DNA of 31,518 bases from Byssochlamys sp. IMV 00236. Taxonomy: Eukaryota; Ascomycota; Eurotiomycetes; Eurotiales; Thermoascaceae. A model generated the notes under the pieces. It was not told where the DNA came from. It saw nothing but the letters and a program-made list of their open reading frames with translations, and made no database searches. Made by a program: the position numbers and the translations under genes. This document shows, one piece after another, positions 1 through 8,670 of this stretch. Where the stretch lies: positions 1 to 31,518 of the forward strand of contig MSJH02000710.1 in the NCBI GenBank assembly GCA_001931875.2. Direction: 5' to 3'. Position 1 is the first letter of the stretch; the number at the start of each line of letters is the position of its first letter.

Positions 1-885
1 TTTTTTTTTTTTTTTTTTTTCGTAAAGGAAAAGTAAAAAAAAAAAAAAATAAAGAGGCTTTCCACACTTGTTATTTGTTACTATTTGCTACAGTAAGGTC
101 ACTTTGTACTCATACAGCTATAGTCTATGTGAACATTCTTTTGACAAAAGATGGTTTGTCAGGTTCTTTTTAATATAGTCTTATATTGGCTTCACCTGGA
201 TGAACTGTTTTGCAAGAAAAATGGACAGGTCCAAGGTTTACAGCGCAAGAAAATGAACCCATCTAAGATATATAGTGCAAGAAAATGGACCGGCCCAAGA
301 TCTACAGTGAAATTGAAAGGTTAAAAAGAACGCTTTTACCCTCCACCTTTATTTTATGTTGTTTAATAAAAAGACTTGAATTGAGTCAAGTAAGAGCTAA
401 GTAAGGTTTTTTTTAAAACCTCTTGCTTTTATTCAAGCCAATCTATAAAGCTAGACACATATACACTAAAAATAGCTTCATTGTTTTTGTGTTTACAAAA
501 GCCAATAGTACATATACAATACCCACTCTCCTCTCACTAGATTTGATAGTAACAAGTGTAATGCTATCTTTCTTGAAATAGCATAATTTCAAACTCGCTT
601 TTTATAAAACTGTTATTAGTGTTGATGGTAACCTTACCACGCTATGGTGTAATCTTCTGCCTTTTGTAAAAGTTCTTTGGAAACAACGAGAAAATAATCA
701 CGCTTAGTTCTTTGTCATGCATATAAGCGCGATATATGTGTCATAGCAACCGTTGACGTGCTCGCGGCCGACTCGATTGTTGGAATTATCCTCCCTCCCC
801 AATGAAGACCATGGATATTATCACTGCTATACCACGAATTGTTTCTTTTTATTCTTCTATTAGCACTACGATACATTTCTCAACA
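1..885. other. AT-rich gene-poor left end
   Basis: The window opens with a run of 20 T, followed by an A-rich run at about 36-50. Stop codons are frequent in all frames and I see no exon with recognisable protein similarity. A short imperfect tandem repeat (listed separately) is the only clear structure. A slightly GC-richer patch at about 745-800 has no assignable role. The homopolymer at the very start may mark an assembly boundary. Confidence 0.6.
212..308. repeat. three imperfect tandem copies of a 32-33 bp unit
   Basis: Three consecutive units start at 212, 245 and 277. Each begins GCAAGAAAA followed by ATGGAC or ATGAAC, and each ends in a TTTACAGC, ATATAGT or CTACAGT type tail. Units are 33, 32 and 32 bp. 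The copies differ at several bases, so the array is not fresh. No coding function is evident. Confidence 0.7.
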
Positions 886-1753
886 GTCACTCTGGGAGTT
901 TGACGATGCCAGCCTGTTTTCTTTGTGTAACTGTAGATTATGTCTGTATAAAACTGTATGATAATCAATTTGTTACGTTGTATCTGCTACAGAGTCACTT
1001 GAAGTCAAAAATTGTTCATTTTATTGTAATATCGTTCTTATCACTCTCTTATTCCATTTTTTTCTTTTGTTCAATAGATAAGGCTATCCTTTCCTTTGTT
1101 TTAAGAATGGTCCTGGGACGCCTTTCAAGACCCTTTTTTCATTGTCGCTGTTCGGAGTATCAACCATGTAATAAAGGATCGACGCTAAGAAAGAGGTGAG
1201 TTTATATTACACTTCCTTCAGTCTCTATCATTTCACTTTCTACTCATTTATAAAACTCATATGTGTATACGGTAACTACTTACTATACATTTATAATATT
1301 TGAAAGGAAACTAAAAAAAATGTAGGATGGCTGATTAATTCATTATAGACTGCACTACGCAGCGCTGATATTCTATATTTCACTTGACTTCCATTATTAG
1401 TATTCTTTGATGACAATAATAACACGATTGATAATAAAATTCCCTATGATACCTTTTGCATTTGCTTACTTCTTTTGCGTCAGATTACTTTGAATGGTTG
1501 ATTTCCTTTGTTCAACTGAATATAAACGATTCATTACCGATAAAACAATAGTCTCTATTGACAAGTTGTGCCCAAGGGATGTAGAAGCATTTCATAAAGA
1601 ATCTGATCATTTGCTGATTATTGCTGTCAGCAAAACTTTGGATGTTCCAATAAAGTTACTTTATAGTCCTAGTTAACAACAATAAAAGGGAAAACTCATC
1701 TTGTTATATTCACTTCTTTAATAAGACATTGTGATATTCTCTATCAAGACTAA
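886..1753 (+). pseudogene. decayed otubain (OTUB, peptidase C65) deubiquitinase
   Basis: Otubains are cysteine proteases that remove ubiquitin. Pieces of the fold occur in the right order but in different frames. Around 898-925 the bases GACGATGCCAGCCTGTTTT resemble the code for the catalytic GDGNCF motif with one extra base. At 1105-1161 one frame reads EWSWDAFQDPFFIVAVRSI, matching the helix before the central loop. At 1480-1512 SDYFEWLISFV matches the SDYLVVYLRLLTS segment. At 1515-1670 STEYKRF, then CPRDVEAFHKESDHLLIIA and LDVPIKLLY, match the conserved CxxEVExMxKESDHIxIIA block. At about 1688-1750 KLILLYSL and, in another frame, RHCDILY match the C-terminal YRPGHYDILY, which holds the catalytic His. 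Frameshifts and stops separate these pieces, so this is a relic and not a working gene. The 1480-1750 part is convincing; the catalytic-Cys part is tentative. Confidence 0.7.
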
Positions 1754-2035
1754 TGCCTTTTTTTTAATTGCAGACCACAATACACTCATTTATCATTGAT
1801 TGAATAGTTTATCGAAATAAAATGAATATTCGCATGAAATATAGAGTTAAATGACATAATAAGAGAAGGTTAAATTCATCGCTTTATGCGTCACTGTGAA
1901 TATAAAGGGGGATCAACATTTAACCAATAGACAGGTCACCAGGACTTTAATTTAATAAAAAGGAGGAATATTCATGACGCTCTTTTATCAAAAAGGACAA
2001 CTTTTCATGCAACAGAAAAAAAGACGACAAACTCT
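1754..2035. other. non-coding AT-rich spacer
   Basis: AT-rich sequence between the otubain relic and the next open frames. It contains several AATAAA-like words but no exon, repeat or RNA gene that I can support. Confidence 0.5.
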
Positions 2036-2478
2036 TTGATAAATTATAACTTTTGGCATATAAAAAGAGATACACATTACTTGACCTTTTTTTTTCATAT
2101 CAACCACTCTTATTTTCTTTTCTTTAAAAACATATCCAAGATCTACAATTGTCTCTTTGGTGCTTTCTCCTTTGCTTCTCTCGTCGTCTGTTATCCACTT
2201 ACCAAGAAGGCGGCTCTGATTACTTATTGAGTGCCCAAGAAGCTCACTCCTATTCTTGTTGTTGCTCTCTTAGAGGCTGCTTTTCTTGCTGTAGAGAAAT
2301 CTGCAGAGTGTGCTGGGGTCTTTGCTATGGTTATGATAGAAGAAACAAAGAGCCAAAAGGACGAATAAGCTTGATTATGATAGTGCAATCAGTAAGAACG
2401 TATATGGCATCTGGGATGGCCACACCTTATCTGAAGGGAAAAGCAATCAACTTGTACGCGTGGCCATTGTGCGTGTGA
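2036..2478 (+). other. unclassified open frames, possible gene relic
   Basis: Two overlapping frames are open here (2036-2230 and 2149-2478). In the first frame the protein-like reading continues past the stop at 2228-2230 as VPKKLTPILVVALLEAAFLA and on to IEETKSQKDE, ending near 2367. This would be a hydrophobic, Ala/Val/Leu-rich segment with a charged tail. It may be a broken membrane protein, but I recognise no family and see no good splice pair that removes the stop. Treat as unassigned. Confidence 0.25.
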
Positions 2479-2499
2479 TTCCCTTTTGATCATGACAAG

Positions 2500-2834
2500 A
2501 TGCCACAAGAAAACAAGTTACCGGGTAGTACACCATTGTACATGTCTCGTTTATCAAGCGAATGGCTCCATAAGCCTCTGCCATATCTGATGAACAAGTC
2601 TGATAAACTTTCACATCTTCTGAAAGATTCAAGTGATACATTTCGTGTCAAGGAGCTGAATAGTTCGCCATGATAAAGAAAGCGTATTGCGAAAGAAGAC
2701 GTGCCTGGTTAGGTAAGTATTTGAAGCAAGTTGGAAATTACAAAATGGCGCAAGACAAGATCTCATGGGCAGAACTTGATGATATCATTTCAACAAGAGG
2801 CCTGGATGATCTTTGCCATATTATATGTGAATAA
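2500..2834 (+). pseudogene. unrecognised ORF pair, possibly one gene split by a frameshift
   Basis: A 57-aa frame (2500-2673, starting MPQENKLPGSTPLYMSRL) ends in TGA. That TGA overlaps the ATG of a second frame (2670-2834, 54 aa, starting MIKKAYCERRRAWLGKYLKQ) as ATGA. The second frame is hydrophilic and ends in DDLCHIICE. Both read like protein and not like random sequence. In a eukaryote the simplest explanation is one ancestral frame broken by a small indel. I do not recognise the family and cannot exclude chance. Confidence 0.3.
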
Positions 2835-3229
2835 GGGTTAACGCAGTGCTTATACATCAATAACAAAAGCTTAATGACATAAACTGACCAATCACAATCA
2901 TAGTCACAAATCATTTTTGATATCTTTATCTTTATTCTTCAAAATAAAAGAAACATAAAGAGTCCCATTGTATTTTTTGTCTATTCTTACTACTACAACA
3001 GCAACTATAATACAAACACTGCAGAGAGCATAACCCAACATTCATTCAACTTGATCTTATAAAAGGGTTACTACTACTGTGTTATATTTGTTTCTCTTGA
3101 TAATTACTTCTTTGACAAGAAGCAAGTATTGAAATTGATTGTTCCCAAAGTAACTTGAGCCATTCATGAATACACATGAAATCAAATATTGACAAAGAAA
3201 AAATGTCTAAAAGTGATGTTTATTAATGA
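2835..3229. other. 3' flank of the FAD oxidase gene
   Basis: AT-rich spacer downstream of the minus-strand oxidase gene. No coding exon or structured element was recognised. It should hold the 3' UTR and terminator of that gene. Confidence 0.4.
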
Positions 3230-3508
3230 TTAAAGGTGTGGTCTTGCCACTTTAAATTCTTCAAGGGTAGCCATTCTTGCCTCTTCATTTCCTTTTTCTT
3301 CCAAAATAACTCTTTGTATGAGAGTAGCTGCTCTCAAGTTATCAAGTTGTGTATCTTGTGCTTCCAACTGTCTCCATTTCCAAGCACGGGTATAATCTGA
3401 ATCAATGCCTTCAATGACATCCCTGATCTTGAATCCCACGACAGGCATAAACCTATAATAAAAAAAATTTCATGCATCAGTCCCTATTTGTTTATAACCC
3501 ATTTTGGT

Positions 3509-3544
<36 letters not shown>

Positions 3545-4841
3545 CATGGCATGTCCTGAATCGCCTGTGGCAACGACTAGGTTATGGTAATCAGGATGAG
3601 GACAAACTACAAAATGACCATCGATAGAGTCTGAATACCAGCACATTCTGGCATAAGTAATGTCTAATGCCGAGGTCTCTGGCAGGAATTTACCCAAGAA
3701 CTGCCTGAACTCACGCAGTGCACCAATAGGAATAGTGTCGCATGCATGTGTCACCTGAGTACGAGGAACTGATATCTGGTCCGTTTCTCTAGGGTTTAGA
3801 TAGCTAAAAACAAAGAAAAGAGAGTTGGTATAACTCTTTGCAAAAAGGCAAAAGATTTACCCTGAATGATGCTTGCCAATCTTCATTTTACCATCCGCAT
3901 TAACTGGGAAACCATAATAACCCGTATTTGATAGATCCCCACACCAGACTGGCATTTTTTCCCAAGTCTCTTTTAGTTGGGGAGGTGGTGTGAAATGAAC
4001 AACCTGTTGTCCACTGGCAATAACCTGATGGTGCATATCAACCAAGCCTGCTGTCCAAGAACCTGTGGTGAGTAAGACGAGATCTCCATGATGAATCTTT
4101 TCATCAACTGTCTGAATTCCCAAAACCGTTGTTGGATTTTTGGGATCGCAATAGAGTTTGGCAAAGTGACCTCTTTTCTCGCCTACGACAAAGTGAACGC
4201 CATTGTCCAGACATTTTTGATAGACATGTTTCACAGCTTCCGCAGAGTTACACCAACCTAACAAATGAGTCACACAGTGTCGAAAATGTGCTGCAAGATA
4301 CATACCTCCTTGTTTATTGAGATAGGCTTTCTTGAAGCCGTTATCAACCGCTTGTTGGAATTGTGGGAATGCACGAACAATCTCCTCTGGGGAAGAATAG
4401 ACATCAATAAAGTGACCATAGCCTGCCTCTTGAATTGCCTTGATACTCTTCTTTTCAAAGTCGGAAAAGTCTTCTTGACCAAAGAGAAGTACACCCGATT
4501 GGTGAAATACAGGGCACTGGTTCTTCTCTGCCCTCTCCTTATTCCATTGATGCCAAAGGGGAAGGGATTCAATGGCTAGATGCATATAGAGTGTGTTATC
4601 GGCATAGTCCAGACGGACAATCTTGTTGATATCTTGTTTGACAGAGTCAATTTTTATCCCTCATAAAGAATATGTATTGCTTACCTGTGGATGCCGCATC
4701 TGGACATGGGATAGGCTGTCTATCAAATACATAAATGTCATACTGCTGTTTTAATGATAATGCATAGGCAGTAGATAATCCAAAGCATCCACCGCCTACA
4801 ATGATAATTTTCGAACCTGGCCTGGGAGGAGAATAAGCCAT
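3230..4841 (-). CDS. FAD-dependent amine/amino-acid oxidase (fructosyl-amine / sarcosine / pipecolate oxidase family)
   Basis: Flavoprotein of the monomeric sarcosine oxidase family, which oxidises secondary amines (N-methyl, cyclic or glycated amino acids) and yields H2O2. Exons on the minus strand are 4841-4685, 4632-3861, 3803-3543 and 3452-3230, giving 470 aa, close to the family's usual length of about 410-470. The N-terminus has the Rossmann motif IIIVGGGCFGLSTAYAL (about residues 12-28). Exon 1 joins exon 2 as AAST/DINKIVR, the conserved motif after the first helix. Near residue 364, ARMCWYSD carries the Cys that binds FAD covalently in this family. GDSGHAMKFMPV (about 393-404) matches the conserved flavin-proximal GxGHxxKFxP block. 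The C-terminus ends ARPHL; PHL is only a weak peroxisomal signal, so location is uncertain. The exact substrate cannot be read from sequence. Intron 1 ends in an unusual AAG acceptor, chosen because it restores DINKIVR. Confidence 0.9.
3512..3540. repeat. 29-T homopolymer inside an oxidase intron
   Basis: On the coding (minus) strand this is an A29 tract starting right after the GT donor of intron 3 of the oxidase gene. It makes up about a third of the intron. Such tracts are prone to length change and sequencing error, so the true length may differ. Confidence 0.85.
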
Positions 4842-4954
4842 AGAAAATAATAGAAAAAAAAAAAAAAAAAAAAAAAAAGGTTAGTAACTAACTATGACAG
4901 CTGATGAGTCTTTTTTGTACACTTGAATCAAAAGTCACTTTGACCCTGAACGAA
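4842..4954 (-). promoter_or_regulatory. 5' flank of the oxidase gene with a poly(dA:dT) tract
   Basis: An A25 run (4854-4878 on +) lies 13-37 bp upstream of the oxidase ATG, so it is a T-tract on the coding strand. Poly(dA:dT) upstream of fungal genes commonly keeps nucleosomes away. No TATA box or specific operator was identified. Confidence 0.3.
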
Positions 4955-5077
4955 TAGAGTAACGATAAATTTTGTAAAATAATTGGCATTTTCAGAAAAA
5001 CAAATATCAGTTTTCCAAAAACAAATGATTGGTTACTTGTTACTGAATGATTGTCGTTTCCGAAAAACTACTTTGTT
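4955..5077 (+). repeat. left copy of a long inverted repeat
   Basis: The stretch 5025-5077 matches the reverse complement of 8671-8723 at about 47 of 53 positions by hand count, including an identical run of 25 bases ending CTACTTTGTT. Outward, the similarity continues weakly: TAGAGT..CGATAAATTTTGT here against TACAGT..TGATAAACTTTGT at the other end. The left copy has about 40 extra bases in between. The TACAGT-like start is typical of Tc1/mariner-group termini. Confidence 0.7.
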
Positions 5078-5166
5078 CTTAGAGAATTCAATTTGTTGGT
5101 GGATATTACAGTATAATATCGAAAACAATGACAGTTGTGAAGCAATTTTTGGATTTTTTTATTGTT

Positions 5167-6173
5167 CTAATAGTTGGTGGGTCCACCACGAGCCTTGATC
5201 ACAGCCTTGACCCTCTTTGGCATGGAACCAATCAACTTGTTGATAGTTTCTGGAGTTAATTCTCTCCAAACACTCCCCAAAACAACTTCTACGACTTGTG
5301 GGCTTCTGGAATGAGGACATAAAGCGTTAATCTTCCTCTTCATTATGCTCCACAGATTTTCAATTGGATTTTAATCCGGTGACTGAGCTGGCCAAGACAT
5401 CTTGTTTATACCCTTTGCCTTCCTCCATTCGGCAGCGATTTTCGCTCTATGGATGGGTGTGCCATCTACCATGAGCACGGGACTATCTAGGCTTTTGTAA
5501 AAGTCTAGTAATACTGGCTCATAGACTTGGTTTATGAAGTCGGCACTTGTCCTCATGCCTTTCTTCATAAAGACAAGCTTCGACTTCTTTCTACCAGCTA
5601 TGACTCCCCAAACCATGACAGAAGTTCTGTCGCTTTTGAATGTTGGCTCCAGGCATTCTTTGTTGTATTTTTCCAGTGCCTTGCGCCATACTCTGGGTTG
5701 TGATGATAGTTTGCCGATTTCAAAACTCGATCCGCTTGTCAAGATCACCTTTCTCCAGTCATCTACTGTCCAATGAGCATGGTTTTTAGCAAAAATATAC
5801 CTTGCCTTTTGTTGCTTTTCGTTCAAAAAAGATTTCTTGACAGCCATACGAGAAGCATAGCCAAGTTTTTTCAGTTCATTGCGAATTGTATCCTCACAAG
5901 CCTTGGTGCTGATTAATTGACTGATTTCTTTAAGAGTAGCACGGCGGTTTGCTCGTACTACTCTTCCCAGCTCTCTTCTTTTCCTATCGTTGAAGATAGA
6001 TCTTCCAGACTTTGGTTTCGTCCCTACTTTTCCATGTTTTTTTTCCATTGCTGGTAAACTCGACGTACAGCTTTTTCTGTAATGTTCTTACCAATGGCAA
6101 TTTGTGCTGCCGAAATGCCATCACAGCGTCTAGTAACAATTCTTTCTTTTTGAGACAAAGTTAAATAAGCCAT
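5167..6173 (-). pseudogene. Tc1/mariner (DD34E-type) transposase, inactivated
   Basis: Nearly full-length Tc1-type transposase (about 335 codons) read from ATG at 6173 (MAYLTLSQKERIV) to TAG at 5167. It shows the N-terminal helix-turn-helix (SAAQIAIGKNITEKAVRRVY), a second HTH, the second catalytic Asp in VLMVDGTPIHRA and the third acidic residue in NPIENLW. Three lesions are visible. First, a frameshift in the A8 run near 6041 between QQWKK and HGKVGTK. Second, the first catalytic site reads ILTSGSSFEIGK where TDESSFEIG is expected, so the Asp is missing. Third, a TAA replaces the Leu codon of SPDLNPIENLW (near 5371). The protein cannot be active. Terminal repeats of this element are not clear; weak TIR-like sequence lies at about 5129-5160 and 6250-6293. 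Confidence 0.92.
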
Positions 6174-6281
6174 CTTATGTGTTAATAAGAGAAAAATATA
6201 TGAAAGAAAGAGAAGGTACACTCTTATTCATCGAGCATCTTTCAAAAAAAAAAACCGACTTTTAAAAAACGGCAAGCATTT

Positions 6282-6610
6282 TTGTCAGGGCATTGTACAG
6301 TAGTTTTTGAACAATCTGTTTCGTGTAACAATCAGTCTGTAGATATTAGTCACTATACCAACTTTATCAATGCAGCTATAGATGAGACAGGTAAGTGTTT
6401 ACAGTTTAAAGGTTTTTACATAACCATGGATAAATCACTTATTCATGGGAAAAACGGCGAGTTCAGCCTATTGAACATTTATGAGTAGCCGTAAAAAGGG
6501 AGGTAAGACGTTGTTAATTTGGGAATACTGAAGATCTAAAAACAAGAAATGTTGAGGCATGCAGTCAAGTTTTTAGAAAACATTTTTTAATGCTTTTGAA
6601 GATTGCTTGA
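6282..6610 (+). pseudogene. C-terminal relic of a second DDE (IS630/Tc1-group) transposase
   Basis: The first frame holds HYTNFINAAIDET, then LQFKGFYITMDKSLIH, matching the region around the second catalytic Asp (KGYYIVMDNAxIH) in this transposase group. From about 6467 a different frame reads PIEHL, then VAVKREVRRC and NTEDLKTRNVEAC, matching the conserved NPIEQFWSxVK....TEDLxTRIxEAC tail. About 20 residues between the two blocks are missing, and stops replace the Trp after PIEHL and another residue. The N-terminal half is absent. Its strand is opposite to the neighbouring Tc1 relic, so these are two different elements. Confidence 0.75.
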
Positions 6611-6799
6611 ATGAACGGCCAGTATAAGCACTTTTTATTATAAAAAAGATATGCAGAAAATAAAAGAACAATACAATTGATTTTGGTTTTTGCGTGAATT
6701 AGATATTTAGACACGAAAATATAAAAATATGGTTTATTGCATGAGATATAGGATATAGGAATGAAAGAAGAGAGAAATATCATAAGAGAGGGAGAAACA
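6611..6799. other. AT-rich spacer
   Basis: Short AT-rich spacer between the plus-strand transposase relic and the 3' end of the minus-strand PD-(D/E)XK-like gene. Nothing further recognised. Confidence 0.4.
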
Positions 6800-7759
6800 T
6801 TATATTAAAGAGAAAGAGGGGATTCTTTTCTTACAACGTTTAGGGTTTATAGTTTCCATAGTTGAAGTTGGATCGTCTTCCGGTGCTCTAAAGTTAATAT
6901 AATGAGGCTTCATTTGGTGATCATACAATAAGGATAGCCTTTTCAGATCGTCTATCTTCTGCAAAAGGCCATTGATTTCTGTAATTTCCTTCGGGACATC
7001 AATCGTTAGTATTTCAGTCATTTGTGCGATACCATCGGAATGTTCGGATACCAAGTAAAAAACCATCGTATAGCCAATGCATTGAATTGCAAGTACCTTT
7101 CGGTTTGATTTTCTTAACATGAGAGAGCGAGCAAAGGTACCCAAGCGAACCAAGTCCATAAAAGCTAATTCTAAATTGGATTGAACATCTAATGGCTTTA
7201 CTTCTACATAACCTAATGTTACACTTTCTGCTTTTTGTGGTAACGCCACCATCGTTGCATCTGGTCTGCATACTGTGGTGTTATCGTCTTGACGGTTTAG
7301 CCATATGAGGTGTTTGTTGGAATCAGGGAAATGAAATATATGAGAGAGGATAGGATCCAAGAAATTAACTATTAGCTCCATTTCTCCAACAGAAGAAAAC
7401 CGCTGAAATCTGGGTAACTTGGTTACCAAATTGACAAACATCTCGATGATCATGCCATCTTCTTTGGTTGCTTTTTCGTATAGCTTATTTAATTCGATCT
7501 TTAGAGCTCGCCTGTCAGTTTTGTTATTTATATCACGAAGCAATGTGGCTAGTTCCAAGTAAATTCCAGTGTCAACTTTAATATCTTTGTTGATTGCGCC
7601 TGATTGAATGTTGTCGAGGAGGGATTCAGCATCAATATATCTGGCAAGTTCTGAACAGAACTGATTTTTCTTCAGGAGGATAATACCTCTACTTGCTAGT
7701 ACTTGATGAATTTCAGTTTGCAAGTTGAATTCATGTTTATTTGCTTTGTCTTTGCACAT
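6800..7759 (-). CDS. intact 319-aa PD-(D/E)XK nuclease-like protein of a fungal lineage-specific family
   Basis: Single-exon frame starting MCKDKANKHEF. The centre has the layout of a PD-(D/E)XK nuclease core: a helix with acidic residues (GEMELIVNFLDPIL, about 125-138), then RPDATMV with Asp167, then GYVEVKPL with Glu186 and Lys188. A helical stretch DLVRLGTFARSLM (202-214) and a strand pair VLAIQCIGYTMVFYL (222-236) follow. The C-terminus is basic (NPKRCKKR, about 305-312), possibly a nuclear signal. I recognise the overall pattern from uncharacterised, multi-copy proteins of Mucorales; no function is established. It lies inside the inverted-repeat island beside transposase relics. The frame is free of stops, unlike its two apparent relatives near 16.6-17.3 kb and 24.4-25.0 kb. 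Nuclease activity is inference; a dead nuclease fold or another role is possible. Confidence 0.7.
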   Translation of the reverse strand: MCKDKANKHEFNLQTEIHQVLASRGIILLKKNQFCSELARYIDAESLLDNIQSGAINKDIKVDTGIYLELATLLRDINNKTDRRALKIELNKLYEKATKEDGMIIEMFVNLVTKLPRFQRFSSVGEMELIVNFLDPILSHIFHFPDSNKHLIWLNRQDDNTTVCRPDATMVALPQKAESVTLGYVEVKPLDVQSNLELAFMDLVRLGTFARSLMLRKSNRKVLAIQCIGYTMVFYLVSEHSDGIAQMTEILTIDVPKEITEINGLLQKIDDLKRLSLLYDHQMKPHYINFRAPEDDPTSTMETINPKRCKKRIPSFSLI

Positions 7760-7938
7760 CTGTTATATTTTTGGTATTTGTGTATAAGAACAATAGGAGT
7801 CAATAGCTAACAATTACTATTCTTTATTCAAAGTTGAGAGAAGAACTAATAAATGAGGGTACGACCCGAATATATATGAGAGGTGACGACTGTAAATGTC
7901 TGACGTCGTCTATTAGCTGAGAATGAATAAATAGAGAG
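7760..7938. other. spacer / 5' flank of the PD-(D/E)XK-like gene
   Basis: Short spacer between two minus-strand genes. On the minus strand the sequence just before the ATG at 7759 reads AACAG, which would also serve as a splice acceptor. A longer gene with an upstream exon therefore cannot be excluded, although no matching donor was found. Confidence 0.35.
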
Positions 7939-8470
7939 TTAAGAGATGTATGATCTATGTAAGCACGACAACATCTCAATGTATTTGTTCAATTTTGCTT
8001 TAATTGTGCTTGGAGCAGATAAAGAAGCTGAGATTGAAGATGGATCATTAAGATCGCGACTAGGAGACGAGGATGAGACATGCGATTCATCATAAATAGA
8101 TGAAGGCCAGATACAACTCTCGTTTGAAGACGAGGACGAAGTAGGGGTAGAGCCAGTAGGTGAAGTCTATTTAATTTTAAAGTTCAGAAAGGGGGGCAAA
8201 ATAAGTAAATCGGTATCTATAGTTTACGTCACCCTAATCGCTGTCGTTGTATTTCTTTTTGATGTCTGATTATACAAGGCTCAATGTAATAATGGAGGAA
8301 TTCTCTCACACCTGCCATGTTGCTCTGTGGGAGGTACCGTCTTCAGTTAATCTGGACGGATCCTTAGCAATATTTGCTTTTCTGATCTTTGAAGAGTGAT
8401 TATTGCGTTCATTATTGTATTGGAGTTTAGTGGAACTAATTGAAAATCCACTGTAGGTAGATTGCTCCAT
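7939..8470 (-). CDS. small Ser-rich two-exon protein, unknown
   Basis: Exons on the minus strand are 8470-8312 (starts MEQSTYSGFSISSTKLQY) and 8166-7939, joined at CAG/GTGTGA...AAATAG/ACTTCA in phase 0, giving 128 aa. The second exon starts TSPTGSTPTSSSSSNESC and is rich in Ser and Pro. It ends with a helix-like stretch, TIKAKLNKYIEMLSCLHR, which may be a short oligomerisation or binding helix. The intron (145 bp) is longer than others here. No known domain was recognised. It sits upstream of the PD-(D/E)XK-like gene on the same strand, inside the inverted-repeat island, and could be a former 5' part of that gene. The perfect phase match and biased composition support a coding past; present function is uncertain. 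Confidence 0.4.
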
Positions 8471-8670
8471 ATAATAAACTCTGGGTCACTCATGTCGCGA
8501 TATGGTGGTTGGTTACCAGAATATTGAGTGAAGTTGCTTGGTTTTGTGGGAGACGTCTTATTCCCCAGTCCATCGCCTCATTTCTATTTTCGTCAACAAT
8601 ATCTTCTCGACCATTAACGAACACATAATAAAAGTTTATTTAGAAAGACTGCGAATTGATTATATCTATC

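Noticed and set aside
900..1199. 99-codon plus-strand frame as a real gene
   Set aside because: It crosses otubain-like pieces in other frames and has no domain of its own; the relic explains the region better.
2447..2641. Minus-strand frame of 64 codons
   Set aside because: It is antisense to a plus-strand frame that looks more protein-like, and it has no recognisable features.
3230..3240. Clear PTS1 peroxisomal signal on the oxidase
   Set aside because: The C-terminus is PHL, outside the usual SKL-type consensus, so it is mentioned only as a weak possibility.
3512..3540. Poly-T run as the poly-A tail of a retroposed copy
   Set aside because: It lies within a properly spliced intron of an intact gene, with no flanking duplication or foreign coding sequence.
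4129..4579. Plus-strand open frames across the oxidase gene
   Set aside because: They are antisense shadows of exon 2 of the minus-strand oxidase, which has clear family motifs.
4633..4684. GAG acceptor near 4658 for intron 1 of the oxidase
   Set aside because: It keeps the frame but inserts extra residues before DINKIVR; the family motif supports the later acceptor.
5129..6293. Precise terminal inverted repeats of the Tc1 relic
   Set aside because: Only weak, gapped similarity (ACAATG..TGACA type) was visible, not enough to place ends.
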